A stretch of DNA of 50,961 bases from Desulfuromonadales bacterium (GCA_029289095.1 JARFUG010000019.1:1-50961); one strand, 5' to 3'. Shown: positions 9,258 through 17,793, counted from the first letter of the stretch. Notes: generated by a model from the letters alone, not told the origin. Made by a program: numbers and translations.

Positions 9258-9286
9258 TTGAAACTTATGAAAGAAAAGAGTACCAT
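9258..9286 (+). promoter_or_regulatory. Possible promoter of the MucR-like gene
   Basis: TTGAAA (9258-9263) and TACCAT (9281-9286) are spaced by 17 bases in an AT-rich stretch 34 bases upstream of the TTG start. It lies inside the upstream open frame, which argues that this extension is not translated. Confidence 0.4.
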
Positions 9287-9319
9287 TTTAAAAAAAATTA
9301 TAACGACAGGAGAGCAGCT

Positions 9320-9763
9320 TTGGCAAACTTACTCGAATTAGCAAAGGAGATCGTGGCCGCTCATGCATCTCAGACCCCTATGAGCTCACAGGAGCTCATT
9401 GCTGAGATCAGCGAAGTCTACGCAACGCTTCAGGCCATCGAAAAAGGCGAGGTCGTAACGGTCGAAAAAACCGAAGCCGTGCAGGAAGAAGAACCTGTCG
9501 TTTCGAAACGAAAAGCGTTCGGTAAAGACAAGATCACCTGCATGATTTGCGGCAAGTCGATGAAGACCCTTGCGCGCCATCTCAAAACGGCGCACGACCT
9601 GAAGCCCGGGGAGTACAGAAAGCGCTTCGGTATTCCCAGGACCCAGCCCCTTGCAGCCAGGGCGTATTCGGAGAGCCGCAAGCAGATGGCGATCGACCTC
9701 GGGCTGGGAGAAGGTCTCGCCAAAGCCCGCGCTGCCCGAGGTAAAGGGAAGAAGAAGGGATAA
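9320..9763 (+). CDS. Ros/MucR-family zinc-finger regulator, TTG start
   Basis: A 147-residue DNA-binding regulator of the Ros/MucR family. The prokaryotic zinc finger is present as CMICG followed by RHLKTAH, giving the Cys-x2-Cys-x9-His-x4-His pattern, and is followed by the characteristic GEYRKRFGIP segment and a basic Lys/Arg-rich tail. The start is TTG at 9320, with AGGAG seven bases upstream (9308-9312) and the family-typical N-terminus ANLLELAKEIV directly after it. The open frame extends to 9101, but those 73 codons look non-coding. In alphaproteobacteria such proteins repress exopolysaccharide and other genes; the targets here are unknown. It sits alone with its own promoter and terminator. 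Confidence 0.85.
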   Translation: MANLLELAKEIVAAHASQTPMSSQELIAEISEVYATLQAIEKGEVVTVEKTEAVQEEEPVVSKRKAFGKDKITCMICGKSMKTLARHLKTAHDLKPGEYRKRFGIPRTQPLAARAYSESRKQMAIDLGLGEGLAKARAARGKGKKKG

Positions 9764-9787
9764 TCGGTCTTTTCCCCTTCCGATCCG

Positions 9788-9825
9788 AAGCCCTCGTGCT
9801 CAATCGAGTCATGAGGGCTTTTTTT
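9788..9825 (+). terminator. Intrinsic terminator after the MucR-like gene
   Basis: AAGCCCTC (9788-9795) pairs with GAGGGCTT (9813-9820) and runs into a T7 tract ending at 9825, 25 bases after the stop codon. Confidence 0.9.
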
Positions 9826-9936
9826 GTACCGACCGTTGACCCGCACCGACATTGATGGAAGATCTGGCCAGCTCCCTTCATGCTGTGTTGCATCCTTCTC
9901 TACAGTTCGAGTGGGTCCATTCTTTGCATAATTCTT

Positions 9937-9942
9937 TATAAT
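9937..9942 (+). promoter_or_regulatory. Consensus -10 box upstream of the GAF/PAS kinase
   Basis: A perfect TATAAT at 9937-9942 with no convincing -35. Transcription would start near 9949, which argues against the ATG at 9954 and favours the GTG at 9993. Confidence 0.35.
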
Positions 9943-9992
9943 GAGCCATCAGTATGTCTGGGACGAAGATTGAGCGGCGGGGAAGGAGCTTT

Positions 9993-12137
9993 GTGGGCGG
10001 CGCTGATTCCGGGGGGAAATCGTCTATGAATCGTCTCGATCACGGCCTGGAGGATCGGCACCGTCTCCTTGCCGCCATCAACCGCGCCCAGTCGCTCTTT
10101 ATTCAGGAGATGGAGATCGGGGCTGCTCTCGAAGGTCTGCTCGACGATATACTTCCCCTGACCCGGAGCGGATGCGGATTCTTCGCGGAAATAGACGTTT
10201 CAAATGACGGCGTGCCGTCCTTATGCTTCCGGGCGATGTCCGATGTTGCATGGGATGAGCGCATGCGCACCTGGCACGCGGCGAAAGGCCGCGCCGGAAA
10301 CGAGTTCCACCCACTTGAAAACAACTTGTTTCGCTCGGCCCTGTCCACGGGCTCTCCTGTTTTTGCCGGACCTTCCGGGAACGTACCCCTTTCGGAAGGG
10401 CTGCCTTGCGGACTCTCCCCCTTCCGCACCTGCCTCGCAATACCCCTGGAGGCGAAAGGGGAAGTGGTCGGTTTGCTCGGGCTCGCCAATCGCCCCGGCG
10501 GTTACGACGACTCCGATCTCTCTTTTCTCCACCCCCTGATTGTTTCCATCGGCCAGCTTTTGGGCGCAATGCGCAGCGAAATGACACGCCGAAGTGCCGA
10601 AAATACGCTTCGCCGCATGCACGAGGGCTTCCGCAAAGCGCAGTCCGTCGGGCGTATCGGAGGCTGGGAGATCGATAGCGCTCAAAGTCAGCCGATCATT
10701 TCTGCGGAAGCGTACAGCATCTTCGGAACCGCTCCCGACCCCTCTCAATCAGCTTTCAGGGCGCTTCTCGATCGGGTTCATCGCGACGACCGTGCAAAGA
10801 TCGAACAGAGCTGGCAGCAAGCTCTCAGTGGCGCGCCGTACGACATCACCTACCGTATCGTCCGGGAAGGCGAGGTGCGCTGGGTGCGCGAGATGGCCGA
10901 GTTTGAAGTGGACGGGAAGGGGGCGCTGTTGAGAGCGATCGGAGCGGTGCAGGACGTCACCGATAGCAAACGCACGGAGGAGTCGCTTCGCCAATCACTG
11001 ACGCAGGAGCGAGCGGCAAGGGAGCGTCTTTTCAGTCTCTTCAAATCGGTGGCGGACGGCGTCATCGCCGTCAATGCCGACGGCCGCATCACCCTCATGA
11101 ATCCGGCAGCCGAGGCCCTTACGGGAGTGCGCCTGGAGAAGGCGGCGCACAGGAGCCTGGGGGAGTTGTTAAAGAATCCTGAATTCACCTGCGCCTGCGA
11201 GGCGGTGCTGACGGGCGCAGAATGCAGCGCCATCGTGGATTTTTCCCTGCAAAGCACAAGGCGCAAGGAGCCCTGCACCGTTCAGGCGCGGTTGTTTCCC
11301 GTCGCCGCCAGGGGAGGACGACCGAAAGGGCTGATCGCCATTCTCTGTGACATGAGAAAAGAGCGCGAACTCGACCGCCTCAAGAGTGAGTTCATCGCCA
11401 TGGCGGCGCACGAGTTGCGATCGACCCTCACCGCGATCCTCGGCTATGCGAGCCTGCTTCACGACGCCAGGCAGTTCGAGAATTTCTCCCCTGACGAAAG
11501 GATGGAGTTCCTCGGCCAGATCGTTGAGAAAGGAGAGATGCTCGACGGAATCGTAGACGACTTCCTCGATTTGAACTGCATCGAATACGGCGTTTCCCTT
11601 CAGTTGGAGAAGAGCCCCTGCGATCTGTCCAGGCTCTTTGACAATGCCGTGGATCATTATCGGCGCCAGAGCAGTGACCACGTCTTTGAAACCGCTCTCT
11701 CGCACCCCGAAATCAAGATATTTGCCGATCGCAGACGCCTCGGCCAAGTGCTGGAAAATCTTCTCAGCAATTCGGTCAAATACTCGCCCAGCGGCGGGAC
11801 CATCCGCCTGGAAGGGCGACTCACGCCCCGCAGGGTGGAAATTTCGGTCAGCGACGAGGGGATCGGAATGAGTCCCGAGCAGGTCGCCAAAGTGTTCGAT
11901 AAGTTCTACCGTGCCGACGAGTCATCCCGGGCGGTGAACGGCCTTGGGCTCGGAATGAGCATTGTCAAGGAAATTGTCGAAGGGCACGGCGGAGAGATCG
12001 ACGTTCGGAGTGAGCCGGCCCGCGGAACGACCGTCACCTTCACTCTTCCCCTGACGGAGGAAATGCCGGAGATGTCGGCGGATGCCGCGCTTGGCGCTCT
12101 TGACTTCGCCGCCCGTTCAGATAGCTTCTCTTCATGA
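9993..12137 (+). CDS. GAF/PAS sensor histidine kinase
   Basis: A 714-residue soluble sensor kinase. It has an N-terminal GAF domain (about 17-192), a PAS_3-type domain (about 212-325) ending in AVQDVTDSKR, a second PAS (about 342-455), HisKA with His473, and an HATPase domain with LLSNSVKYS, SDEGIGM and NGLGLGMSIV. The H-box reads HELRST rather than HELRTP, so the usual Thr-Pro after the catalytic His is replaced. The GTG at 9993 has AAGGAG four bases upstream; ATG 9954 lacks a site and ATG 10026 is a further option. There is no transmembrane segment and no adjacent response regulator, so its input and output are unknown. Confidence 0.88.
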   Translation: MGGADSGGKSSMNRLDHGLEDRHRLLAAINRAQSLFIQEMEIGAALEGLLDDILPLTRSGCGFFAEIDVSNDGVPSLCFRAMSDVAWDERMRTWHAAKGRAGNEFHPLENNLFRSALSTGSPVFAGPSGNVPLSEGLPCGLSPFRTCLAIPLEAKGEVVGLLGLANRPGGYDDSDLSFLHPLIVSIGQLLGAMRSEMTRRSAENTLRRMHEGFRKAQSVGRIGGWEIDSAQSQPIISAEAYSIFGTAPDPSQSAFRALLDRVHRDDRAKIEQSWQQALSGAPYDITYRIVREGEVRWVREMAEFEVDGKGALLRAIGAVQDVTDSKRTEESLRQSLTQERAARERLFSLFKSVADGVIAVNADGRITLMNPAAEALTGVRLEKAAHRSLGELLKNPEFTCACEAVLTGAECSAIVDFSLQSTRRKEPCTVQARLFPVAARGGRPKGLIAILCDMRKERELDRLKSEFIAMAAHELRSTLTAILGYASLLHDARQFENFSPDERMEFLGQIVEKGEMLDGIVDDFLDLNCIEYGVSLQLEKSPCDLSRLFDNAVDHYRRQSSDHVFETALSHPEIKIFADRRRLGQVLENLLSNSVKYSPSGGTIRLEGRLTPRRVEISVSDEGIGMSPEQVAKVFDKFYRADESSRAVNGLGLGMSIVKEIVEGHGGEIDVRSEPARGTTVTFTLPLTEEMPEMSADAALGALDFAARSDSFSS

Positions 12138-12141
12138 TGGT

Positions 12142-12161
12142 CCCCTATTGCGAGATAGGGG
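12142..12161 (+). other. Small hairpin between kinase and exported protein
   Basis: CCCCTAT and ATAGGGG form a perfect 7-base stem with a 6-base loop, just after the kinase stop. There is no T-run. It may limit read-through into, or structure the leader of, the following gene. Confidence 0.3.
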
Positions 12162-12200
12162 CGATGAAAGCAGAAACGCTTCCGAAACGGGGAGGGCGAC

Positions 12201-12638
12201 ATGCCGAAGGTGCTCGGAGTCACCGTCTTTTTTCTGTTGTGCATTGCGGCATCCGGCGTTCTGGCCCAGGCGGGGGCTGAGCGCCCTTCGGACCCGCGGG
12301 AAATCTACGGTCGCGAACTGATGACTCCGGGCGAGAGAGATGCGTATCGGGAGAGGATGCGAACCCTGCGCACGGATGTTGAGCGCGAGCGGTATCGCCA
12401 GGATCATCGGAGTTGGATGCAGGACCGGGCGTTGCGAAGAGGGGGGGCTCTCCCCCCGCCTTCGTCTGAAGACTGGTTTTTTCAGCGCGAGGAGAGGAGC
12501 GGAGACGCCCCTGCGGTACGAAGCGACGGCCTGAGGCGTCGGCCCCAGGGAGAAAGCGCGGTGCAGCGGCAATGGCCCCCTTCGTCCGACAGCGGAAGCG
12601 GAGCCGCTGGCGGGCTGCGGCGTTTCGAAAGACGCTGA
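12201..12638 (+). CDS. Small exported protein of unknown function
   Basis: A 145-residue protein with a signal peptide (cleavage probably after VLA at about residue 22). The mature part is charged, with a segment ELMTPGERDAYRERMRTL that resembles a motif seen in many small exported proteobacterial proteins of unknown role, and then a disordered Arg/Pro/Ser-rich tail. A GGGAGG site precedes the ATG. It follows the GAF/PAS kinase by 63 bases on the same strand and may be co-transcribed. No function is assigned. Confidence 0.7.
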   Translation: MPKVLGVTVFFLLCIAASGVLAQAGAERPSDPREIYGRELMTPGERDAYRERMRTLRTDVERERYRQDHRSWMQDRALRRGGALPPPSSEDWFFQREERSGDAPAVRSDGLRRRPQGESAVQRQWPPSSDSGSGAAGGLRRFERR

Positions 12639-12649
12639 GCGCAGGAACG

Positions 12650-12688
12650 GAAACGGCCCCCGGGAGGCGATCCCGAGGGCCGTTTTGA
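12650..12688. terminator. Bidirectional terminator between converging genes
   Basis: A 14-base stem (12652-12665 with 12671-12684, one mismatch) with a 5-base loop, flanked by TTTT on the plus strand. It serves the exported-protein gene and probably the converging SlyD-like gene. Confidence 0.8.
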
Positions 12689-12707
12689 ATTATGGATGGA
12701 AGCCGGT

Positions 12708-13169
12708 TCAGACGATCTCGACCAGCTCTATGTCGTAGGTGAGATCCTTGCCCGCCAGGGGATGGTTGGCGTCAAGAAGAACGATCTGGTCGTTCACCTC
12801 GCTCACGGTGACGAGGAACTCCTCCCCCTCTTCGCTGGTCAGTTCGAGGGTCTGTCCGACTTCCGGATGAATGGTATCCGGAAATTCACTCCGGGGCACC
12901 TCCATCACCAGGTCTTCGTCGTAGGCCCCGTACGCTTCGTCGGCCACGAGCCTCACCGTCTTTGTTTCGCCGGGCTGCATGCCGATCATCGCCTGTTCCA
13001 GACCCGGGATGACCTCTTCCTCGCCGATGGTGAAGGCGAACGGTCCGCTCTCCTCATCCTCGCAATCACAATCGATGCAGCCGCATTCGTCGGAGCTGTC
13101 GACGATCGTTCCGTCATCGAGTTTCGCCGTAAAGATTACCTTGACGGTATCGCCCTGCTTGGCTTTCAT
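12708..13169 (-). CDS. slyD: SlyD-like FKBP peptidyl-prolyl isomerase with Cys cluster
   Basis: A 153-residue FKBP-type cis-trans prolyl isomerase and chaperone. The FKBP part (KVIFTAKLDDGTIVDSS, GEEEVIPGLEQAMIGM) and the insert-in-flap region (AYGAYDEDLVMEVPR to LDANHPLAGK) follow the SlyD pattern. The His/Cys-rich nickel-binding tail of enterobacterial SlyD is missing. Instead four cysteines sit in a loop near the N-terminus as C29-x-C31-x2-C34-x-C36, surrounded by acidic residues, between the first FKBP strand pair and FAFTIG. This could bind a metal or act as a redox switch. AAGGAAA precedes the ATG. It is monocistronic, convergent with the exported protein. Confidence 0.85.
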   Translation of the reverse strand: MKAKQGDTVKVIFTAKLDDGTIVDSSDECGCIDCDCEDEESGPFAFTIGEEEVIPGLEQAMIGMQPGETKTVRLVADEAYGAYDEDLVMEVPRSEFPDTIHPEVGQTLELTSEEGEEFLVTVSEVNDQIVLLDANHPLAGKDLTYDIELVEIV

Positions 13170-13251
13170 GATGTTTTCCTTTCGAAAAAAATTCTAAAAC
13201 GAAACTCTAGCACAAAGAAGACAGGAAATCAGAGCGAAAAGTTGAAAAAGG

Positions 13252-13301
13252 CAGGAGCCAGGAGCCAGGAGCAGATACAAAACCTTTAACCTTGAACCTT
13301 C
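13252..13301. repeat. Two adjacent heptamer arrays (CAGGAGC x3, AACCTTN x3)
   Basis: CAGGAGC occurs three times head to tail at 13252-13272, and AACCTTT, AACCTTG, AACCTTC follow at 13281-13301, ending one base before the stop codon of the ergothioneine synthase gene. Both arrays have a 7-base period like others in this window. Confidence 0.8.
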
Positions 13302-13302
13302 C

Positions 13303-16300
13303 TTACCTGCATCCCGCAAACCGCACGGACAGGTGCGCTTCGGCCAGCACCTGTTCCAGGGCCTTTAACACGTAATCGATCTCTTCCTGCGTTGTTCCTG
13401 CTCCGAGAGAAAAGCGCACGGCGCAGTGCGCCTCATCGGCCGACAGACCCATGGCGAGAAGGGCGTGAGAGGGGTCAGGGTTGCCGGACTTGCAGGCGGA
13501 GCCCGAAGAGAAGGCGATCCCCCGCCGGTCGAGGAAGAGAACGAGCGATTCTCCCCGGATGCCGGGGAGAGTCATGTTCAGCGTGTTCGGCAGGCGTCCC
13601 TTTTCGGGGCCGTTGCGCCTCGCTTCTGGGACGATGTCGCGAATCCCCTCCTCCAGGCGGTTGCGAAACCGCTCCGTCGCTTTCATCGCCCCGCCGTTCA
13701 GGCGCCGCAGAGCGATCTCGCACGCCTTCCCGAAACCGACGATCCCGGCGACGTTCTCGGTCCCCGCCCGAAGCCCCCGCTCCTGTCCTCCGCCGTAAAT
13801 AAGGGGCTCGAGCTCCAACCCTTCGCGGATGTACAGGGCGCCGACTCCCTTGGGGCCGTGCACCTTATGGGCGGACAGGGAGAGGAGGTCGACCCCGAGG
13901 GACTCGACGTCGACGGGGATCTTTCCCAGGGCCTGCACCGCGTCGGTATGAAAGAGGACGCCGCGACTGCGGGCGATGCGGGCGAAATCGGCCACCGGCT
14001 GCAGCGCACCGGTCTCGTTGTTGGCGAGCATGACGCTTGCCAGGGTCGTGCCGGGGCGAAGGGCCGCTTCGAAGGCCGCAACTTCCACCACACCGTCTGC
14101 GTTGACCGGCAGAACCGTCACCTCCCACCCTTCGTTCTGCAGGGCTCGGCAGGGGGCGAGGACCGCCGGGTGTTCCACGGCTGTAGTGACGAGGTGGCGT
14201 CCCTTCCCTTCGACGGAGCGGGCGCCGCCGAAGATCGCCAGATTGTTCGCCTCGGTTCCCGATCCGGTAAAGACGATGCGCCTCGCCGTGCAGTTGATCG
14301 CCTGGGCGATCTTGCGCCGTGCTCCCTCCAAGGCTGTGCGTGCGACGTTCCCGCTGGCGTGGATGCTCGAAGGATTGCCGCATTCTTCTCGCAGAAAGGG
14401 GAGCATCGTTTCGAGCACCTGCGGATCGATGCCGGTGGTGGCGTTGTGGTCGAGATAGACCCGCTGCACAGGGGGTTCCTGGCGAGGCGCTCCCTGCTCC
14501 AGGTCTTTTGAAAACTCCCTCGGCACCAAAGCGCTCTCCCCTTCGGCGCGCGTCACCTCGCATAAAAGCGTCTTGTAAACCGGAAAGCCGCTGATGGGGT
14601 CGGAGCGCTCCAGGTCGGTGAGCTCGTTGACGTTGCAGCGTTGCCAGGCCTCTGGTCCCAAGGGACCTCCGCCGCCCTGGGCGGCGTCGACGCAGCCGGG
14701 CATGATGTTCTGCGTCACGTAGGCGCGGTAACGCACGCGTCCCCGAGGGGTGCGCACCCACACCGGGTCGCCGTGGGCGATCCCTCGGGAGGAGGCGTCG
14801 GCGCTGTGCATCGTCACCATCGGCTCGGGATTCTGCTCGGAAAGTCCCCGCACGCCGTGGTGCTGAGAGCGAAAGTCATAGGGGGTGCGGCTTCCGGAGT
14901 TGAAGACGAGGGGGTAGCGCTTTGCGAGATCGGGCCGGGCGAGGGGACCTTCTCCAGGCTCGGTGTAGACGGGGAGGGGATCGTAGCCGTGCTCCTGCAG
15001 GATGGAGGAGGCGATTTCGAACTTGCCGCTCGGGGTGTCGAAGCCGGGGCGGCCGTCAGGGCGAAGGATCCCCTTTTCCCACTTCTTGTACTGCATTATC
15101 GCTCCGGGCAGGCGCACCGAGCCTCCGGCGGCTCGCACTTCCTCCAGCGCGAAACCGCTTCCATCCAGGGCATGGCGCAAAATCGCCTCTTCGCTCTGGG
15201 GGTAAAGGTGGCCGTAGCCTAGGCGCGCGGCGAGCTCTGCCAGGATGAGAAAATCGTTTCTCGCCTCCCCCACCGGCTCCACGACCTTCTCGCGGATTTT
15301 GAAGACGGGGCCGTAGCGCATGTAGGAGGTGATCTCGTATCCCGTGGCCGCCGGAAGGACGATGTCGGCATACGCGGCATCCCCCGTCGGGTAGCGGTCG
15401 ATGCACACCAGGGTGTCGAGGGCTTCGAAAGTCCTTCGCCACAGCGCGGGGTTCGGCCAGCTCGTGAGAATCGATCCGCCCAGGACGATGAGTCCCCGCA
15501 CCGGGTAGGGCGCCCCCTTCAGCACGGCGTCGGGGAGGGCGACGGCGTGGGACTCGCCGCGGTAATGGCTGTAGACGGGGAAGCGATCGCGCCCAAGGGC
15601 CTTCTTCATGTCGGGGTTGGGGACGAGACCGGAGCGGTTCTGGGGGAAGGCGTTCTCCCGCATGCGGATGTTCCACCCTCCGGGGACGTCGAGCTGCCCT
15701 GCAAGCCCCCAGAGGGTGAGGACGGCCCGGATCGCCTGCACGCCGCTGTCGCTGTATTCGAGCCCCGTGTACATGACGGGGGCCGCTCCGCGCGCGGAGG
15801 CGAGGCGGCGGGCGAGGGTGCGCACCGTCTGTGCGGGGACGCCCGTGATCCCCTCCACCACCTCGGGGCGAAAGTGCTGTACGTAGCGGCGAAGCTCCTC
15901 GAAGCCGACGCACCAGTGCCGGGCGAAGCGATCTTCGAAGAGCTCCTCCTCGATGAGCACCTCGATGAGCCCCAGGGCGAGGGCGCCGTCCGTGCCGGGG
16001 CGGATGGCGATCCACTCGGCATCGACCTGCCGGGCGGTGCCGTGGCGACGTGGATCGATGGCGACGATCTGCGCTCCACGGGCTTTCGCCCGCACGATCT
16101 CTTCGTGTGTCAGGGGAGGGGAATCGGTGGCGGGGTTGGCCCCCCAGATAAGAATGAGCTCGGACTGCTCCAGGTCGGTCTCCATGGAGACGTACATCTC
16201 CCCCAGAGTGACGTGGGGGGCGATCATCGCAAAGGAGACGTAACAGAGCGCCCCGACCCCCAGGGTGTTGGGGGAGCCGAAGGGGAAGAGAACGCTGCTC

Positions 16301-16698
16301 GCCGAGGAGACGGCCACCCCCGCCGGCTGGAAGAGGTCGCACATGGCCATGTCGAAGCTGCCGCGTCCGGTGTAGATCGCGGTCGCCTCCGGGCCGGACT
16401 CGGCCTTGATGCGCTGCAGGCGGTGGGCGATCTCTCCCATTGCATCGTCCCACGAGATGCGCTCGAAATCGTAGCTCCCCTTTGGACCCTTGCGGCGCAT
16501 CGGATATTTCAGGCGGTCGGGGTCGTGGACGATCTGCGGCGAGTGGCGGCCTATGGTGCAGATCGTCCCGAGGGGGTGGTCGGGCAAGGGCTCAACCGCT
16601 TCGAGGCGTCCGTCGCGCAGGTGCGTGCGCACCCAGCACCCGGCGGGACAGATGCCGCAGAGGCCGTCTTTAATTTGGAGGGGATGGTGAGATTTCAT
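13303..16698 (-). CDS. Metallopterin-dependent ergothioneine synthase (Mo/W oxidoreductase-cysteine desulfurase fusion)
   Basis: A 1131-residue fusion. Residues 1-725 are a DMSO-reductase-superfamily module related to acetylene hydratase and polysulfide reductases: Fe-S ligands Cys14, Cys17, Cys21 and Cys47, and Cys152 as the probable Mo/W ligand. A linker (about 727-744) leads to a complete NifS/IscS-type cysteine desulfurase (from about 746) with His843, PLP lysine Lys945 in SAHKVHGPKG and catalytic Cys1069 in SSGSACKSG. This is the known architecture of metallopterin-dependent ergothioneine synthase from Caldithrix abyssi: the desulfurase takes sulfur from cysteine and the metallopterin module places it on trimethylhistidine, without oxygen. 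There is no Tat signal, so it is cytoplasmic. The EgtD-like gene directly upstream supplies the substrate. ATG 16698 is preferred over 16707 (GGGA ahead of it). Function is by architecture and context. Confidence 0.85.
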   Translation of the reverse strand: MKSHHPLQIKDGLCGICPAGCWVRTHLRDGRLEAVEPLPDHPLGTICTIGRHSPQIVHDPDRLKYPMRRKGPKGSYDFERISWDDAMGEIAHRLQRIKAESGPEATAIYTGRGSFDMAMCDLFQPAGVAVSSASSVLFPFGSPNTLGVGALCYVSFAMIAPHVTLGEMYVSMETDLEQSELILIWGANPATDSPPLTHEEIVRAKARGAQIVAIDPRRHGTARQVDAEWIAIRPGTDGALALGLIEVLIEEELFEDRFARHWCVGFEELRRYVQHFRPEVVEGITGVPAQTVRTLARRLASARGAAPVMYTGLEYSDSGVQAIRAVLTLWGLAGQLDVPGGWNIRMRENAFPQNRSGLVPNPDMKKALGRDRFPVYSHYRGESHAVALPDAVLKGAPYPVRGLIVLGGSILTSWPNPALWRRTFEALDTLVCIDRYPTGDAAYADIVLPAATGYEITSYMRYGPVFKIREKVVEPVGEARNDFLILAELAARLGYGHLYPQSEEAILRHALDGSGFALEEVRAAGGSVRLPGAIMQYKKWEKGILRPDGRPGFDTPSGKFEIASSILQEHGYDPLPVYTEPGEGPLARPDLAKRYPLVFNSGSRTPYDFRSQHHGVRGLSEQNPEPMVTMHSADASSRGIAHGDPVWVRTPRGRVRYRAYVTQNIMPGCVDAAQGGGGPLGPEAWQRCNVNELTDLERSDPISGFPVYKTLLCEVTRAEGESALVPREFSKDLEQGAPRQEPPVQRVYLDHNATTGIDPQVLETMLPFLREECGNPSSIHASGNVARTALEGARRKIAQAINCTARRIVFTGSGTEANNLAIFGGARSVEGKGRHLVTTAVEHPAVLAPCRALQNEGWEVTVLPVNADGVVEVAAFEAALRPGTTLASVMLANNETGALQPVADFARIARSRGVLFHTDAVQALGKIPVDVESLGVDLLSLSAHKVHGPKGVGALYIREGLELEPLIYGGGQERGLRAGTENVAGIVGFGKACEIALRRLNGGAMKATERFRNRLEEGIRDIVPEARRNGPEKGRLPNTLNMTLPGIRGESLVLFLDRRGIAFSSGSACKSGNPDPSHALLAMGLSADEAHCAVRFSLGAGTTQEEIDYVLKALEQVLAEAHLSVRFAGCR

Positions 16699-16740
16699 AG
16701 GTCCCATCAGTCACATAAGTCCCATGAGACTGGGACATAT
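16698..16740. repeat. 9-base imperfect tandem repeat at the synthase start
   Basis: On the minus strand ATGGGACTT, ATGTGACTG and ATGGGACCT follow one another directly before ATGAAATC, the synthase start. The repeat fills the gap between the two ergothioneine genes and supplies the weak GGGA ribosome site. Confidence 0.6.
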
Positions 16741-16746
16741 GACGCA

Positions 16747-17793
16747 TCATGACAATCGGAAAGAACCCCCCATTTTCTGCAGCAGCAGCAGGGCGAACCA
16801 CCCGCGCTCGTCGGTGAAGACCTCCCGGGTCTGCAGGCCGCACATCTTCAGTTCGTCCTGCAGTTCGCGCAGAACGAACTTTCGGCTGATCTCCACCAGG
16901 ATTTCCTCGCCGGCAGCGATACGGAAAGACTCCCCCCTCGGGGCGACGCGAAGGATCTGCGGCTTGTGAAAGCGGGCATGGATCTCGATGCGGCGGCTTT
17001 CGGGGCGCCAGCGGGCCACATGCTCGATGGCCGCGAGGTCGAGAGCGCTGCCGAGTTCGCGGTTCATTCGGGCGAAGAGGTTGCGGGTGAATTCGGCGGT
17101 CACCCCCGCCGCATCGTTGTAGGCGGCTTCCAGCACGTCTGCATCCTTCACCAGATCGACCCCGAGGAGAAAGTATCCTCCCTCGGTGAGGTTTTCGGAG
17201 ATGCTGCGAAAAAAGACTGCTGCCTCTTCTTCGGTGAAGTTGCCGATGGTGCTGCCGAGGAAGATGACCATCAGGGGAGAAAAGGGGGCAAAGAGGGGAA
17301 AGATCTTTTCGTACGTTCCGTTCAGTCCGACGATCCGCACTCCGGGATGGCGGGCGCCGATTGTGCGGCCCGCCTGGCACAGGGCGCTTTCACTGATGTC
17401 GACGGGGACGTAGCAGACGTTGTCTTCCCAAGCGCGCAGCAGATGACCGGTTTTGGTCGAACTCCCCGAACCGAGTTCAAGAAGAGTGACCGCACCGGCG
17501 ATTCGACGAATGGTGGGGGCGTAGCGGGCGAGGATCGCCGCTTCCGTGCGGGTTGGATAGTATTCGGGCTGTTTGGTGATGCGGTCGTAGAGGGCGCTGC
17601 CTCGGGCATCGTACAGGAAACGGCACTCCAGGGCGGCAGGGCGGCGCGCCAGGCCCCGGCAGACCGAGTCGGCGAATTCCTTGACGAGATCGGCCTGGTG
17701 GGCCAGACGGACGATTTTCGGGCACTGCGCGGGTCGGGGCAGGTCAAGTTCGCTCGATTTCCATGGCTCCTGGGCCGATTGCATCTCCCGCAC
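16747..17793 (-). CDS. egtD: EgtD-like L-histidine N-alpha-methyltransferase
   Basis: A 348-residue SAM methyltransferase of the EgtD family, which converts histidine to N-alpha-trimethylhistidine (hercynine), the first step of ergothioneine synthesis. SAM motif LELGSG lies at 105-110. FLGSTIGNF (Asn185) and the VEIS motif (Glu301, Ser303) match the residues that hold the histidine amino group and imidazole in characterised EgtD. The N-terminal CRFLYDARGSALYDRI segment is also typical. The start is GTG at 17793, with AGGAG six bases upstream; ATG 17784 is the alternative. A good promoter lies 48-75 bases upstream, and the sulfur-inserting synthase follows after about 50 bases. No EgtB or EanB-type gene is present in the window. 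Confidence 0.9.
   Translation of the reverse strand: MREMQSAQEPWKSSELDLPRPAQCPKIVRLAHQADLVKEFADSVCRGLARRPAALECRFLYDARGSALYDRITKQPEYYPTRTEAAILARYAPTIRRIAGAVTLLELGSGSSTKTGHLLRAWEDNVCYVPVDISESALCQAGRTIGARHPGVRIVGLNGTYEKIFPLFAPFSPLMVIFLGSTIGNFTEEEAAVFFRSISENLTEGGYFLLGVDLVKDADVLEAAYNDAAGVTAEFTRNLFARMNRELGSALDLAAIEHVARWRPESRRIEIHARFHKPQILRVAPRGESFRIAAGEEILVEISRKFVLRELQDELKMCGLQTREVFTDERGWFALLLLQKMGGSFRLS

Noticed and set aside
13303-16698. Two separate genes joined by sequencing error
   Set aside because: The frame is open across the linker, the second module has no own start signal, and a natural fusion of this plan is known.
15547-16752. Plus-strand open frame of 401 codons
   Set aside because: It is antisense to the metallopterin module and shows no domain or ribosome site.
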